A stretch of 36,734 bases of DNA from Clostridium sp. (GCA_012798835.1 JAAZML010000165.1:1-36734); one strand, 5' to 3'; positions 1-10,318 are shown, counted from the stretch's first letter. The notes: generated by a model from the sequence alone, not told the origin. A program made the numbers and translations.

Positions 1-1
1 T

Positions 2-1225
2 ATTGATGATAGAAAGTATCCTGCAGAGTTAGCGGGGGACTTATACCCTGAAGGGATACCAATTTATTCGCAGGACAAGTTAGCAGACTTAATTAAAAAG
101 CTAGATGTAGACGAGTGTATTTTTGCATATAGTGATGTTAATTATCAGGATATAATGACAGTATCAGCCATTGTAAATACCGCCGGGGCAGACTTTACCC
201 TTCTTGGACCTAAGAGCACTTCAGTAAAAAGTACAAAACCGGTAATATCGGTTTGCGCTGTTCGTACAGGCGCAGGAAAAAGCCAAACATCCAGAAAAAT
301 AATTGAATTATTAATGGGAAATAACCTTAAGGTTGTTGCCATAAGACATCCTATGCCTTACGGTGATTTGGTAGCGCAGAAGATACAAAGATTTGCTACA
401 GTAGACGACTTAAAGAAACATAAATGTACAATTGAGGAAATGGAGGAATATGAACCCCATGTAGAACGTGGAAATATCATATATGCCGGTGTTGATTATG
501 AAGCCATACTTCGCAAGGCTGAAAACGATCCTGATGGTTGTGACGTAATCCTATGGGATGGTGGAAATAATGACTTCTCATTTTATGAAGCAGACCTATC
601 TGTTACAATAGTGGATCCCCATCGTCCGGGTCATGAATTGAGTTATTATCCCGGCGAAGTTTGCTTGAGAATGGCCGATGTAGCAGTTATAAATAAAATA
701 GATAGCGCCAGTAAAGAAGGAATAAATACAGTAGAAGAAAACATCAAAAAAGTTAATCCTAAAGCCCAAATTATTAAGGCTGATTCTAAGATAACGGTGG
801 ATAATCCAGATATAATCAAAGGTAAAAGAGTTTTAGTTGTAGAAGATGGCCCAACCCTTACCCATGGTGAAATGAAGCTAGGTGCAGGAACTGTTGTTGC
901 AAAAAGAATAGGTGTGGCAGAAATGGTAGACCCTCGCCCCTATGCTGTTGGTAAGCTTAAAGATACCTTCAATATTTATCCTGGCATTGGTAAGCTCTTA
1001 CCTGCTATGGGTTATGGCGAACAGCAACTAAAGGATCTTGAGGAAACAATAAATAAAACTGATTGTGACGCTGTTATTATAGGTACCCCTATTGATTTGA
1101 CCAGAGTAATTAATATAAACAAACCATATACTCGCGTGCATTATGAATTAGACGAGGTTTCCAGCCCGAACCTTAACGAGGTTATAGAAAAATTTATTAA
1201 GGATCATGGATTAGTAGGAAATTAG
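2..1225 (+). CDS. Cyclic 2,3-diphosphoglycerate synthetase-like GTPase (COG2403), 5' end cut by window
   Basis: The frame is open from the first complete codon at the window edge, so the true start lies upstream. The first internal ATG is at 155, but the upstream codons read as normal protein and look like part of the same gene. Just after an N-terminal Rossmann-like part comes a P-loop (TGAGKSQTS, in the segment encoded around 270-300) that would bind nucleotide. An NKID motif encoded near 690-705 resembles the G4 guanine-specificity motif of P-loop GTPases. The protein resembles COG2403, whose name comes from the archaeal cyclic 2,3-diphosphoglycerate synthetase; in bacteria the reaction is not established, so the enzymatic name is family inference. 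It has no operon partner in view downstream: a hairpin terminator follows within 100 bp. Family assignment is fairly sure; substrate is not. Confidence 0.75.
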   Translation: MDDRKYPAELAGDLYPEGIPIYSQDKLADLIKKLDVDECIFAYSDVNYQDIMTVSAIVNTAGADFTLLGPKSTSVKSTKPVISVCAVRTGAGKSQTSRKIIELLMGNNLKVVAIRHPMPYGDLVAQKIQRFATVDDLKKHKCTIEEMEEYEPHVERGNIIYAGVDYEAILRKAENDPDGCDVILWDGGNNDFSFYEADLSVTIVDPHRPGHELSYYPGEVCLRMADVAVINKIDSASKEGINTVEENIKKVNPKAQIIKADSKITVDNPDIIKGKRVLVVEDGPTLTHGEMKLGAGTVVAKRIGVAEMVDPRPYAVGKLKDTFNIYPGIGKLLPAMGYGEQQLKDLEETINKTDCDAVIIGTPIDLTRVININKPYTRVHYELDEVSSPNLNEVIEKFIKDHGLVGN

Positions 1226-1287
1226 GCTTTCTTAGTCCCATCAATCTTTAATTCAAAAGTTATGCATTTTGGGCTTGCCAACGAACA

Positions 1288-1321
1288 AAAAACGGCGGAC
1301 TAACCAAATCCACCGTTTTTT
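1288..1321. terminator. Hairpin terminator after the COG2403 gene
   Basis: Arms AACGGCGGA and TCCACCGTT (one G-T wobble) are flanked by an A-run on the left and a T-run on the right, so the element could end transcription in either direction. It closes the unit of the upstream GTPase gene and insulates the tRNA-Glu promoter that follows. Confidence 0.75.
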
Positions 1322-1399
1322 GTGTAAGCCGCGGCAGAAATGGATTGCTCCTTTGCATTATCCATCTTTTCTTGGAAGCGTACCCCACCAAAAAAAATG

Positions 1400-1428
1400 T
1401 TGCTATATTTAAATATTGGGTGTATAAT
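1400..1428 (+). promoter_or_regulatory. Sigma-A promoter of tRNA-Glu
   Basis: TTGCTA at 1400-1405 and a perfect TATAAT at 1423-1428 are separated by 17 bp. The predicted start near 1435 lies about 10 nt before the mature tRNA 5' end, as is usual for a stable-RNA promoter. gltX may be reached by read-through from it. Confidence 0.8.
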
Positions 1429-1444
1429 GTTTAATAGAAAATAT

Positions 1445-1519
1445 GGCCCATTGGTCAAGCGGTCAAGACACCACCCTCTCACGGTGGAATCAGGGGTTCG
1501 ATTCCCCTATGGGTCACCA
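1445..1519 (+). tRNA. tRNA-Glu (anticodon CTC)
   Basis: A full cloverleaf can be drawn: acceptor arms GGCCCAT and ATGGGTC (one G-T pair), anticodon stem CCACC/GGTGG with loop CTCTCAC, giving anticodon CTC for GAG codons. The T-arm is AGGGG, TTCGATT, CCCCT. Discriminator A is followed by an encoded CCA. The gene sits about 140 bp upstream of gltX, whose product charges this tRNA. Confidence 0.95.
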
Positions 1520-1559
1520 AACAGGCTTGCTGGGGGGTATTTACTCCCCAAACCATAAA

Positions 1560-1636
1560 GCCTTCTATTGAAAAATATCACAGGCCTTCAATAAAGGCGG
1601 TTATTTGTTTATTAGCAAAAACCGTCTTTAATTTTA
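1560..1636 (+). promoter_or_regulatory. Overlapping hairpins (candidate attenuator) before gltX
   Basis: Hairpin A pairs 1560-1571 with 1588-1598 (GCCTTCTATTGA with TCAATAAAGGC, 11 bp plus one bulged C). Hairpin B pairs 1593-1602 with 1620-1629 (AAAGGCGGTT with AACCGTCTTT, 10 bp, one G-T pair) and is followed by a short AATTTT tract. The two share 1593-1598, so only one can form at a time. B looks like a weak terminator and A like the competing structure. This may only be the tRNA terminator, but it lies between tRNA-Glu and gltX and is laid out like a switch. No T-box signature was found. Confidence 0.45.
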
Positions 1637-1659
1637 ATATCATAAAAACGAGGTGTAGT

Positions 1660-3300
1660 ATGGATTACAAAAAACTTTCGGATATACTTTTTCCGGATAT
1701 AACAAAACCAATATCTTATTATGAAAAAACATTATTTCCGGATAGGAATTTGGACATTGGTTCTAAAGTTACCAGGCTCGCACCAAGCCCTACAGGATTT
1801 ATTCATCTGGGAAATCTTTACGGGGCCTTTGTCGATGAGAGGCTAGCCCGTCAAAGTAATGGGGTTTTTATACTTCGCATAGAGGATACCGATGAAAAAC
1901 GCAAAGTGGAAGGTTCAGTGGAAACCATCATAACTTCCTTAGAGTTTTTTGGACTTAAATTCGACGAAGGTGCAAGCATCGATGGGGAAACTGGAAATTA
2001 TGGTCCGTATTTTCAAAGTGCACGTGGGGAAATATACCAGTCATTCGTAAAACATCTGATTGAAATGGGTAGAGCCTACCCATGCTTTTGCTCAGAGGAA
2101 AAACTAGCAAAAATAAGAGCGCAGCAAATTGCTGAAAATACCAATACGGGATATTACGGTAAATGGGCTGCAGATAGGGATTTATCAATTGAAGATGTAC
2201 AAAGACATCTCGATAATAAAGATAGTTTTGTCATACGCTTTAAATCTATGGGCAAGGATGAAGAATCCTTCAAAATTGAGGATGCAATAAGGGGAACACT
2301 TTCATCTCCTGTCAACTTTCAGGACATAGTTATCCTAAAAACTAACGGAATACCCACCTATCATTTTGCACATGTTGTTGACGATCATTTGATGAAGGTC
2401 ACCCATGTAGTCCGGGGCGAGGAGTGGCTTTCAACTCTTCCAATACATTATGAATTATTTAAGACCTTTGATTGGAACCTTCCAATTTATTGCCACACTG
2501 CCCATCTTATGAAAATGGATAATGGTATTAAAAGGAAACTTTCAAAAAGGCAAGATCCAGAATTGGGACTTGGGTATTATATGGAGTTAGGGTATCATCC
2601 TAAAGCAATTAGAGAATACCTTATGACCATTTTAAATTCAAATTTCGAGGAATGGAGAATGGAAAACCCTGATAATAGCATTAACGATTTTAAATTCACT
2701 TTATCTAAAATGGGTAAATCGGGTGCTCTTTTTGACCTAAACAAATTAAACGATATAAGTAAAAATGTTTTAGTAAAAATTCCTCCAGAAATTATTTACG
2801 ATTTTTTGTTAAAATGGGCTAAGGACTATAAAAGGGAAGTTGTTACCCCCTTAAAAGAACACAAAGATGCCATAGTAAGATTATTAGCTGTAGGCAGGGA
2901 TTCTAAAAAACCTCGTAAGGATCTTATATATTGCAAACAAATATTTGATTTTATTAGCTATTACTTTGACGATTACTTCCGGATAGAAAATAAGTATCCT
3001 GACAATATAGACACAGGGGAAGCCAAAAAACTCCTTTCCGAATACTTACAGACCTACAACCATAGCGATGATCCCGGCGACTGGTTTAGCAAAATAAGAA
3101 CAATTGCCGAGGAAAATGGTTATGCGGCAAAACCAAAGGATTTCAGAAAAAATCCACAGATGTATAAAGGTCATGTAGGTGACGTGAGTACAGTTATTCG
3201 TATTGCCATTATGGGTCGTAGTATATCCCCTGACATATGGGAACTGCAACAGATCATGGGTGAAAAGAAGATTAGGAGAAGAATTCAAAACCTAATTTAA
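1660..3300 (+). CDS. gltX: Glutamate--tRNA ligase (class I)
   Basis: Attaches glutamate to tRNA-Glu in the cytosol. The class I signatures are clear: PSPTGFIHLGN, with the HIGH-like HLGN at residues 49-52, and the KMSKS-like loop KLSKR at 293-297. The catalytic core continues through residues about 40-350, followed by a helical anticodon-binding region. At 546 residues it is longer than the common 480-500 residue GluRS and starts about 38 residues before the usual N-terminus. This matches the long form I recall from Clostridia. The ATG at 1660 has GAGGTG about 5 nt upstream. tRNA-Glu(CTC) lies immediately upstream and may be co-transcribed. Whether it also charges tRNA-Gln (the non-discriminating type) cannot be read here; the window does hold a tRNA-Gln gene but no glnS or gatCAB. 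Confidence 0.95.
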   Translation: MDYKKLSDILFPDITKPISYYEKTLFPDRNLDIGSKVTRLAPSPTGFIHLGNLYGAFVDERLARQSNGVFILRIEDTDEKRKVEGSVETIITSLEFFGLKFDEGASIDGETGNYGPYFQSARGEIYQSFVKHLIEMGRAYPCFCSEEKLAKIRAQQIAENTNTGYYGKWAADRDLSIEDVQRHLDNKDSFVIRFKSMGKDEESFKIEDAIRGTLSSPVNFQDIVILKTNGIPTYHFAHVVDDHLMKVTHVVRGEEWLSTLPIHYELFKTFDWNLPIYCHTAHLMKMDNGIKRKLSKRQDPELGLGYYMELGYHPKAIREYLMTILNSNFEEWRMENPDNSINDFKFTLSKMGKSGALFDLNKLNDISKNVLVKIPPEIIYDFLLKWAKDYKREVVTPLKEHKDAIVRLLAVGRDSKKPRKDLIYCKQIFDFISYYFDDYFRIENKYPDNIDTGEAKKLLSEYLQTYNHSDDPGDWFSKIRTIAEENGYAAKPKDFRKNPQMYKGHVGDVSTVIRIAIMGRSISPDIWELQQIMGEKKIRRRIQNLI

Positions 3301-3347
3301 TTTTCAAAGAGTCTTTGGTGATTTAAACGCCAAAGACTCTTTGAAAA
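3301..3347. terminator. Bidirectional terminator between gltX and copA
   Basis: Near-perfect inverted repeat: 3301-3320 pairs with 3328-3347 (20-bp arms, one G-T wobble, 7-nt loop). The arms begin with TTTT and end with AAAA, so either transcript ends in a U-tract. It starts directly after the gltX stop and ends 5 bp before the copA stop. Confidence 0.9.
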
Positions 3348-3352
3348 TTCTG

Positions 3353-5809
3353 CTACTTATATGGCTTAAATCTTTTAAGTCTTAAAGCATTGGTCAAAAC
3401 CGATACTGAACTAAGCGACATTGCCGCAGCCGCCAGCATAGGGTTCAATAAAGGTCCACCGAAAACGTAGAGGATACCCGCCGCAACTGGTATGCCTGCT
3501 GCATTATATCCAAATGCCCAAAATAAATTTTCCTTTATGTTACGTATCGTACTTTTACTAAGAGAAATTGCCGTTGGCACATCCATAAGATCGCTTTTCA
3601 TCAGTACAATGTCTGCCGATTCCATCGCAACATCGGTACCCGAACCTATTGCCATGCCAATATCAGCCTGTACAAGTGCAGGGGCATCGTTAATACCATC
3701 GCCGACCATGGCCACCTTTTTACCTTCTGATTGCAGCTTTTTAATCTCATCTGCTTTGTCCTGTGGCAGGACATCTGCCAATACCCTTTTTATGCCAACC
3801 TGCTTTGCAATTGCTTTCGCCGTTATATGGTTGTCTCCGGTTATCATAATAACCTCAATACCCATACCTTGCAGTTTTTTAATAGCTCTGGTACTACCCT
3901 CTTTTACAACATCCGCCACCGCAATAATACCTACTATATTTTTGTCGATGGCAATATACATTGGTGTCTTTCCCTCAGTGGCCAGCTTGTCTGATTGCTC
4001 ATTCAAATTGCCCAGGGATATACCCTCTTTGCCCATCAACTTTGCGCTTCCGATCAAAATCTCTTTATCTTTGATATTTACCTTAATACCATGTCCAGGT
4101 ATCGCCTTAAAGTTATCGATAATTTCGAATTTAAGGTTATTTTCCTGTGCTTTCCTAACTATTGCCTCCCCCAACGGGTGTTCTGAACCCTTTTCTGCAG
4201 AGGAAGCAATTTGTAAAATATATTCTTTTGATATATTTCCAACGGTTATAACATCTGTTACCTCCGGTTTTCCCTGTGTTATTGTCCCCGTCTTATCAAA
4301 AACAATAGTATCTACTCTGTGGGTAATCTCTAAGGCTTCTCCGCCCTTAATAAGAACCCCATACTCCGCTCCCTTCCCTGTCCCAACCATTATGGCGGTT
4401 GGAGTCGCAAGCCCCAGAGCACAGGGACAGGCTATAACTAAAACCGAAATGAATATAGTAAGGGCAAAGCCCAGCGTTTTACCAGCAATAAGCCACCCAA
4501 AAAAGGCAAGTACCGCAATAACAACTACCACGGGAACAAAATACCCCGATACTATATCCGCCATTTTTGCAATAGGTGCTTTCGTACCCTGCGCTTCCTC
4601 GACAAGTTTAATTATTTGGGCCAAGGCTGTATCTTTTCCCACCTCTGTTGCTTCAAACTGGATCACACCATTTGTGTTAATACTTGCAGCATAGACCTTA
4701 TCTCCTACCTTTTTATCGACTGGTATGCTCTCTCCTGTAAGCATGGATTCGTTTATTGAGGTGTTTCCATAAACCACCCTACCGTCCACCGGGATTCTCT
4801 CTCCGGGTCTTACCAAAATTATATTCCCAACTTCCACAGCATCAATGGGGATCTGTATCTCCCCATCCCCTCGGATTATGGTTGCATTTTTGGGTGTCAG
4901 TTCCATAAGTTTTTTTATCGCCTCGGAGGTTTTACCCTTGGATATTGCCTCAAGTGACTTGCCAAGTAAAATAAGTGTAATAATAATACCAGCAGATTCA
5001 AAGTAAAGACCATCTACGCCCTGTAAATCACCTGTCGCAATTTGGTATGTTGAATACAGGCTGTAAATAATGGCTGCCGAAGTACCTATTGCAATAAGTG
5101 AATCCATGTTGGGGCTCCTTTGTATTAGAGCTTTATACCCCACAGTATAAAATCTATTTCCCGCTATAATTATGGGTATAACCAAAACCATTTGTGCCAG
5201 AGCATAAATTAATGGATTTTTTGTGGGTGATAAAAAATCGGGAACAGGAAGCGAAATCATTGGTGCCATGGCAATGTAAAAAAGTGGTACAGCAAATATA
5301 AGCGACCAAATAAACTTGCTCCAAAGGGTATGCGTCTCTCTCCCCTTGTCTAATTTATTCTCGCTAGGCGATGAAGTGTATTCTGCATCTGAAGCTTTAA
5401 ATCCAGCGTCTTGTATTAAACCCTGGATTTGATGCATCTTGATTTTGTGTGAATCATATTCTATATTTGCTTTTTCCGATGCAAAATTTACAGAAGCCTT
5501 TATTACCCCTTCAGATTTGCTTAGTACCTTTTCTAACCTGCTGGCACACGCAGCGCAAGTCATTCCTAAAATAGGGATACTAACAGTATCTTTTTCTGCT
5601 TCCTCTATAACTTCAAAACCAGCACTTTTAACCGCCTCTTTTATTTTTTCCATGCTTATTTTTTGGCTATCGTATTCTGCCGCTAGTTTTTCTGTTGCAA
5701 GGTTTACTGAGGCACTAAAGACCCCTTCCAGTCTTCCGATAACCTTTTCAAGCCGCATTGCACATGCCGCACAGGTCATTCCCCCAATTTTAATTATATC
5801 CTTATACAA
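3353..5809 (-). CDS. copA: Copper-translocating P1B-type ATPase
   Basis: Exports Cu(I) across the cytoplasmic membrane using ATP. Two N-terminal heavy-metal-binding domains carry GMTCAAC (Cys13/Cys16 and Cys85/Cys88). The P-type core follows: TGES at 358-361, the transmembrane CPC at 461-463, the phosphorylated Asp505 in DKTGT, and GDGIND with the C-terminal hinge. The late membrane segments carry the YN and MSLSS residues typical of Cu(I) pumps, supporting copper rather than zinc or cadmium. It is 818 residues, normal for two-domain CopA. The start is TTG, chosen because AAAAGGGGTG lies 8 nt upstream and the first metal site follows at once. It begins 39 bp after leuS on the same strand, with no terminator between, so it is probably co-transcribed with leuS. 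No CsoR, CopY or CopZ gene is nearby, which is unusual for a copper pump. Confidence 0.95.
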   Translation of the reverse strand: MYKDIIKIGGMTCAACAMRLEKVIGRLEGVFSASVNLATEKLAAEYDSQKISMEKIKEAVKSAGFEVIEEAEKDTVSIPILGMTCAACASRLEKVLSKSEGVIKASVNFASEKANIEYDSHKIKMHQIQGLIQDAGFKASDAEYTSSPSENKLDKGRETHTLWSKFIWSLIFAVPLFYIAMAPMISLPVPDFLSPTKNPLIYALAQMVLVIPIIIAGNRFYTVGYKALIQRSPNMDSLIAIGTSAAIIYSLYSTYQIATGDLQGVDGLYFESAGIIITLILLGKSLEAISKGKTSEAIKKLMELTPKNATIIRGDGEIQIPIDAVEVGNIILVRPGERIPVDGRVVYGNTSINESMLTGESIPVDKKVGDKVYAASINTNGVIQFEATEVGKDTALAQIIKLVEEAQGTKAPIAKMADIVSGYFVPVVVVIAVLAFFGWLIAGKTLGFALTIFISVLVIACPCALGLATPTAIMVGTGKGAEYGVLIKGGEALEITHRVDTIVFDKTGTITQGKPEVTDVITVGNISKEYILQIASSAEKGSEHPLGEAIVRKAQENNLKFEIIDNFKAIPGHGIKVNIKDKEILIGSAKLMGKEGISLGNLNEQSDKLATEGKTPMYIAIDKNIVGIIAVADVVKEGSTRAIKKLQGMGIEVIMITGDNHITAKAIAKQVGIKRVLADVLPQDKADEIKKLQSEGKKVAMVGDGINDAPALVQADIGMAIGSGTDVAMESADIVLMKSDLMDVPTAISLSKSTIRNIKENLFWAFGYNAAGIPVAAGILYVFGGPLLNPMLAAAAMSLSSVSVLTNALRLKRFKPYK

Positions 5810-5848
5810 TCGATATTCACCCCTTTTAGGTTTTATATGTTTTGCGAC

Positions 5849-8326
5849 TTATTTTGCTACAATATTAACAAGTTTGCCAGGTACTACAATAACCCTTACT
5901 ATATTTTTCTCCTTTATTTCTGCCTTTATCTTTTCGCTCTCTAAAGCTAAACCCTCAACTTGCTCCTTTGTCAAATTCGAAGGAATAACCAGTCTATCTC
6001 TAAGCCTTCCATTAATTTGGACAACTATTTCGATCTCGTCCTTTATAAGGGCATTAGGATCGTATTCGGGCCACTTTTGCTCGTGCACGCTAGCATCCTT
6101 TCCGCCACTTTGCCATAGTTCCTCTGTTACATGCGGAATAAAGGGTGAGAGCATTATTATCATTTTTTCAAGTGCTTCCTTTATCAGTGCTCGGTTTCTA
6201 TCTTTTTCGGATACCTTATCCTTATAATGGTATAGAGCATTGACCAATTCCATAATTGCACTTATAGCGGTGTTAAAACTAAATCTTTGGCCAATATCGT
6301 CGGTGACCCTTTTAATAGTGTTGTTAAGCACAAACCATAATTTTTTATCCTCATTTGTAAACTCTTTGGTATCAACACTTGATTGTTCTTTTACTGCATC
6401 AATAAAATCCCGAACTATTCTCCAAACCCTATTAATAAATCTATAACAGCCCTCTACCCCCTGATCGCTCCATTCCAGATCCTTTTCTGGGGGAGATGCA
6501 AATAATATAAACATTCTTGCAGTATCTGCACCATATTTCCCTATAATCTCCTCAGGGCTTACAACATTTCCTAGAGATTTAGACATTTTGGCACCATCTT
6601 TTAATACCATACCTTGGGTGAGAAGATTTTTAAAAGGCTCGTCAGATGCTACATATCCCATATCATAAAGAGTCTTCATAAAAAATCTTGAATACAAAAG
6701 ATGCAAAATTGCATGTTCAACGCCACCAATATATTGATCAACCGGCATCCAATAATCTGCACTCTCTTTATCAAATGGCAGCTTGGTGTTGCAAGGATCA
6801 CAATATCTTAAAAAATACCATGATGAACAAACAAACGTGTCCATTGTATCGGTTTCACGCCTACCCATTCCCCCGCATTTCGGACATTTGGCATTGACAA
6901 ATTTTTCATTTCCCAAGAGGGATGTCTTGCCCATTTCAGCAAATTCAACATCAGTGGGTAAGATAACAGGCAATTCATCCTCAGGGATCGGCACAGCTCC
7001 ACAATCATCACAATATATGATAGGTATGGGTGCACCCCAATATCTCTGTCTTGAAATTAGCCAATCTCTAAGCCTGTAATTTACCTTTTTCTCTCCATAG
7101 CCCTTCTTTTCAATATATTGCATTATATCTTCAAAAACTTCATCACTTTTTTTACCATCAAATTTTTTTGAATTTGTAAGATAACCAGGATCTTCAAATG
7201 CCTTGGTCATTTCTGAAACATTAATCTGCTCCCCCTGGGGCTGTATAACCACCTTGATTGACAAATTATATTTTTTTGCGAATTCAAAATCCCTTTGATC
7301 ATGAGCAGGAACAGCCATTACCACCCCTGTCCCGTACTCTGCAAGAACGTAATTTGCAATATATAGGGGTACTTTTTCATTGTTAAGGGGATTTATGACA
7401 TATCTTCCAGTAAAGACACCTTCCTTTTCCACATCGGCCGATGTCCTGTCAATTTCATTTAGCAGGGACATTCTATTTATAAATTCATTGCATATTTCCT
7501 CTTGTTCTGTGCCTTTTATTAATTCTTTTACGATGGGATGCTCGGGTGCTATAACCATGTAAGTAACACCATATATGGTATCAGGTCTTGTAGTATATAT
7601 TCTTACAGATTCCTCAGAACCTTCCACCTTAAAGTCAACCTCTATCCCCTCGCTGCGCCCTATCCAGTTTTCTTGCATAACTTTTACCTTGTCAGGCCAC
7701 CCGTCAAGGTTTTTTATATCATCTAAAAGCCTCTGTGCATAATCAGTTATCTTAAAAAACCATTGCTCCAAATCTTTTTTAGCCACCGAGGATTTGCAGC
7801 GCTCGCAGGCACCATCTACAACTTGTTCATTGGCCAAAACAGTCGAGCAGGAGGGACACCAGTTTACATATGATTTCTTTTTATATGCAAGTCCCCTCTT
7901 ATAAAGCTGTAGGAACATCCATTGTGTCCATCTATAATAACCGGGATGGCATGTGGCAATCTCCCTGTCCCAATCATAGCTTATTCCCAATTCGCTTAGC
8001 TGTTTTCTCATATTCTCAATATTTGACCATGTCCATTCATTGGGATGTATACCTCTTAAAATAGCGGCATTTTCCGCTGGCAACCCAAAAGAATCCCATC
8101 CCATAGGATGTAAAACATTAAAGCCGTTCATCTTTTTAAACCTTGCCACAACATCCCCTATGGAATAATTCCTTACATGACCCATATGAAGATTGCCCGA
8201 GGGATAAGGAAACATTTCTAGTACATAATATTTCTTTTTGTTATCGGATTTTTGGACACTGAACGATTTATCCGACTGCCAAACCTTTTGCCATTTTTGC
8301 TCAATATCTTTATAATTACAATGCAT
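5849..8326 (-). CDS. leuS: Leucine--tRNA ligase
   Basis: Class I synthetase that charges tRNA-Leu. HMGH at residues 47-50 and the KMSKS loop ([10 protein letters not shown]) in the last third are both intact. Between them lie the cysteine pairs of a zinc-ribbon insertion (CPSC/CERC) and the editing domain with TTRPDT and a [15 protein letters not shown] segment, so post-transfer editing should work. The length of 825 residues is typical of bacterial LeuRS. ATG start with GGAGG 8 nt upstream. The 118-bp gap from rsfS holds small hairpins but no T-box consensus, so it does not look tRNA-controlled. Confidence 0.97.
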   Translation of the reverse strand: MHCNYKDIEQKWQKVWQSDKSFSVQKSDNKKKYYVLEMFPYPSGNLHMGHVRNYSIGDVVARFKKMNGFNVLHPMGWDSFGLPAENAAILRGIHPNEWTWSNIENMRKQLSELGISYDWDREIATCHPGYYRWTQWMFLQLYKRGLAYKKKSYVNWCPSCSTVLANEQVVDGACERCKSSVAKKDLEQWFFKITDYAQRLLDDIKNLDGWPDKVKVMQENWIGRSEGIEVDFKVEGSEESVRIYTTRPDTIYGVTYMVIAPEHPIVKELIKGTEQEEICNEFINRMSLLNEIDRTSADVEKEGVFTGRYVINPLNNEKVPLYIANYVLAEYGTGVVMAVPAHDQRDFEFAKKYNLSIKVVIQPQGEQINVSEMTKAFEDPGYLTNSKKFDGKKSDEVFEDIMQYIEKKGYGEKKVNYRLRDWLISRQRYWGAPIPIIYCDDCGAVPIPEDELPVILPTDVEFAEMGKTSLLGNEKFVNAKCPKCGGMGRRETDTMDTFVCSSWYFLRYCDPCNTKLPFDKESADYWMPVDQYIGGVEHAILHLLYSRFFMKTLYDMGYVASDEPFKNLLTQGMVLKDGAKMSKSLGNVVSPEEIIGKYGADTARMFILFASPPEKDLEWSDQGVEGCYRFINRVWRIVRDFIDAVKEQSSVDTKEFTNEDKKLWFVLNNTIKRVTDDIGQRFSFNTAISAIMELVNALYHYKDKVSEKDRNRALIKEALEKMIIMLSPFIPHVTEELWQSGGKDASVHEQKWPEYDPNALIKDEIEIVVQINGRLRDRLVIPSNLTKEQVEGLALESEKIKAEIKEKNIVRVIVVPGKLVNIVAK

Positions 8327-8444
8327 AAAAAAACCTCCAAATTCAAAAGCAATAAATAAATTATGTTAAGCCCAAAAGGGCAAAATGCTACATCTTAGAA
8401 TGAAACACTAGCAATACCTACCTGAATAATACAGGTCTTGTAGA

Positions 8445-8786
8445 TCATTCCCTGTGTTTTATAACTCCATCAGCCCATAATCTCTCAAGGTTATAAAACG
8501 CTCTATCCTCCTCGTGAAAAATATGAATAACTACAGAACCGTAATCCATTAAAATCCATCGCGCACTGTTATATCCTTCCTTATGGAGAATTCTCACATC
8601 ACTTTCTTGCATTTTCCTTTCTACTTCATCGGCAAGGGATCTAATGTGGGTTATGGATGTGCCACTGCATATAATAAAATAATCAGCTAAAATAGAAACT
8701 TCCCTTATGTTGATGGTACTAATATCCCTAGCCTTTTTTTCCTCCAAAATGGAAACTATTTTCTGGGTTATTTCGTTGGGTTCCAA
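8445..8786 (-). CDS. rsfS: Ribosome silencing factor
   Basis: RsfS (Iojap family) binds ribosomal protein L14 on the large subunit and blocks subunit joining during starvation. At 113 residues it has the family length and shows the core SILADYFIICSG segment, followed by WILMDYGSVVIHIFHEEDRAFYNLERLW. Start is TTG, preceded by GGAAGG with 8 nt spacing. Its neighbours, yqeK and nadD upstream, are the classic bacterial partners of rsfS. A sigma-A promoter lies in the 178-bp gap upstream, so rsfS-leuS-copA may also be transcribed separately from the purine genes. Confidence 0.93.
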   Translation of the reverse strand: MEPNEITQKIVSILEEKKARDISTINIREVSILADYFIICSGTSITHIRSLADEVERKMQESDVRILHKEGYNSARWILMDYGSVVIHIFHEEDRAFYNLERLWADGVIKHRE

Positions 8787-8862
8787 TAAAAAATCCTTCC
8801 TTTCATAAAATGTTTATAGTAAAGCCATATTATATAACCCCTGTCATCGGGATTTGTATTAA

Positions 8863-8892
8863 ATTATAACATTAAAACGTCGGTTTTGTGAA
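8863..8892 (-). promoter_or_regulatory. Promoter upstream of rsfS
   Basis: On the minus strand TTCACA (8887-8892) is followed after 18 bp by a perfect TATAAT (8863-8868). It leaves a leader of about 70 nt to the rsfS start and would give rsfS-leuS-copA independent expression. Confidence 0.55.
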
Positions 8893-8965
8893 CAAAAATT
8901 TATAAATGTATACACCCTTTGTAACGCAAACCCCTCCATGCTTTGTTTGGTTTATGTTTTTTAAC

Positions 8966-9535
8966 TTATTTAATGCCTTCCTTAATAATATAATTCCATG
9001 CTTTGATGGTGTCGCAGTGTACTAAGGCGCCCTTTGACATTACGCACATTACAGTATTTCTAAGCATTCCAAGCATAGCAGCATCTAGATCTCTGTAAGC
9101 CAAATCCCTTATTTCTTCAACGCCACAAAAATCCCTCTCCGGCTCAATATAATCCGAAATAAAAATAATTTTATCCAATAGGCTCATATTTTCCTTGCCC
9201 GTTGTGTGACATTTTATGGCCTCAATTATTTCTCTATCCCCTACCCCATACACATCTTTAGCAATATATGCCCCCAGGGGCCCATGCAAAAGCTGGGGCT
9301 GCAATGCAGTTATGGGATCAATGATAATACCATATTTTCTGCAAAGTCTGAATGCTTCCCGCCCATCAACATGTTTGGCACAATCATGTAAAATCCCTGC
9401 AGTAGCAGCTTTTTCAGGTTCAGCCCCATATACCTTTGCAAGTTCAATAGCCGTATTCATAACCCCTAAGGAATGCAAAAATCTATGCGGTGAAAGCTCC
9501 CTCTTCAATCTTTCTTTCATTTCTTGAATTGTCAT
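8966..9535 (-). CDS. yqeK: HD-domain hydrolase YqeK (symmetrical Ap4A hydrolase family)
   Basis: YqeK-family HD proteins cleave diadenosine tetraphosphate to two ADP. The metal-binding pattern is visible: His in RFLHSLGVM, the HD pair in GILHDCAKH, a later LLHGPLGA and the IISDYIEP-like FISDYIEPER. I place the start at the ATG at 9535 (190 residues), because GGGG and AGG lie 5-12 nt upstream; a TTG 21 nt further upstream would add seven residues with a poorer site. It sits between nadD and rsfS, the usual arrangement, which links nucleotide stress signals with NAD synthesis and ribosome silencing. The 165-bp gap from nadD shows no clear terminator. Confidence 0.9.
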   Translation of the reverse strand: MTIQEMKERLKRELSPHRFLHSLGVMNTAIELAKVYGAEPEKAATAGILHDCAKHVDGREAFRLCRKYGIIIDPITALQPQLLHGPLGAYIAKDVYGVGDREIIEAIKCHTTGKENMSLLDKIIFISDYIEPERDFCGVEEIRDLAYRDLDAAMLGMLRNTVMCVMSKGALVHCDTIKAWNYIIKEGIK

Positions 9536-9700
9536 TACCTTTACCCCTGTATTCAAATATACTGCCTATATCCTGTTCTCGTTTTTATATCACTTCATAG
9601 CAGGTTTATGATTCAAAAACTGTATAAATATTGGAATATATCACATTTTTGCATGAGTGAATTTAATGCGGCATATGATTATTATGGTTATCTCTTGTGT

Positions 9701-10318
9701 TTATACGTAAAGTCTGTTTCTTTTTATATACACATTTACATCCTCAGGGACCATATATTTTACACTTTTGCCCTCTTTTATTCTTTTTCTTATGGCCGTA
9801 GAGGATATATCCATAAGTGGTATATCCGCCCCCATTATTTTTGCAGAAAAAGTATCTTCAAGGTATTTGATCTGTTTGCTAAACTTTTCTGATTCCCCTC
9901 CTGGTCTTAAGGCTGCTATAAATTCGCATACTGCAAAAACCTCTTTATAATTCTTCCATGTTAAAAGATCAAAAAGAACATCCGCACCAATTATGTAACT
10001 AAACTTTGCATCGGATGCTTTTTGTTCCCTTAAATATTTTAGGGTGTCTATAGTGTAAGTATACCCTTTCCTATTAATCTCAATTCTTGACACATCAAAA
10101 TAAGGGTTGTCACTTAATGCCTTACACACCATGTTGTACCTATGTTCGGCATCAGTGACCGTACGAAATTTTTTATGGGGCGGATTGCCGGAAGGTACAA
10201 AAAAAATTTTGTCAAGCCCGAAGGCCTCGCGTATCCCCTCTGCCATAATTAAATGCCCAATATGTATAGGATCAAATGTTCCCCCTAATATACCTATTTT
10301 CCTTATACAGCTTTTCAT
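9701..10318 (-). CDS. nadD: Nicotinate-nucleotide adenylyltransferase
   Basis: Transfers AMP from ATP to nicotinate mononucleotide, the penultimate NAD synthesis step. The nucleotidyltransferase signature [12 protein letters not shown] lies near the N-terminus and the C-terminal [10 protein letters not shown] motif (ISSTxIR) is intact. I start it at the ATG at 10318 (205 residues) because GAGGGG lies 7 nt upstream and the family begins just before this glycine-rich motif; a start 60 nt upstream would add an implausible tail. It lies 95 bp after purD with no hairpin between, so it may be transcribed with the purine genes. Confidence 0.95.
   Translation of the reverse strand: MKSCIRKIGILGGTFDPIHIGHLIMAEGIREAFGLDKIFFVPSGNPPHKKFRTVTDAEHRYNMVCKALSDNPYFDVSRIEINRKGYTYTIDTLKYLREQKASDAKFSYIIGADVLFDLLTWKNYKEVFAVCEFIAALRPGGESEKFSKQIKYLEDTFSAKIMGADIPLMDISSTAIRKRIKEGKSVKYMVPEDVNVYIKRNRLYV

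Noticed and set aside
3492-4694. A 400-codon plus-strand frame antisense to copA.
   Set aside because: It is the antisense shadow of a conserved gene: the minus-strand frame has all P-type ATPase motifs, while this one has no domain and no ribosome site.
8327-8444. Gap before leuS examined for a T-box leader.
   Set aside because: Only small hairpins (ACCTG/CAGGT and GCCC/GGGC) are present; the conserved T-box bulge sequence is absent.
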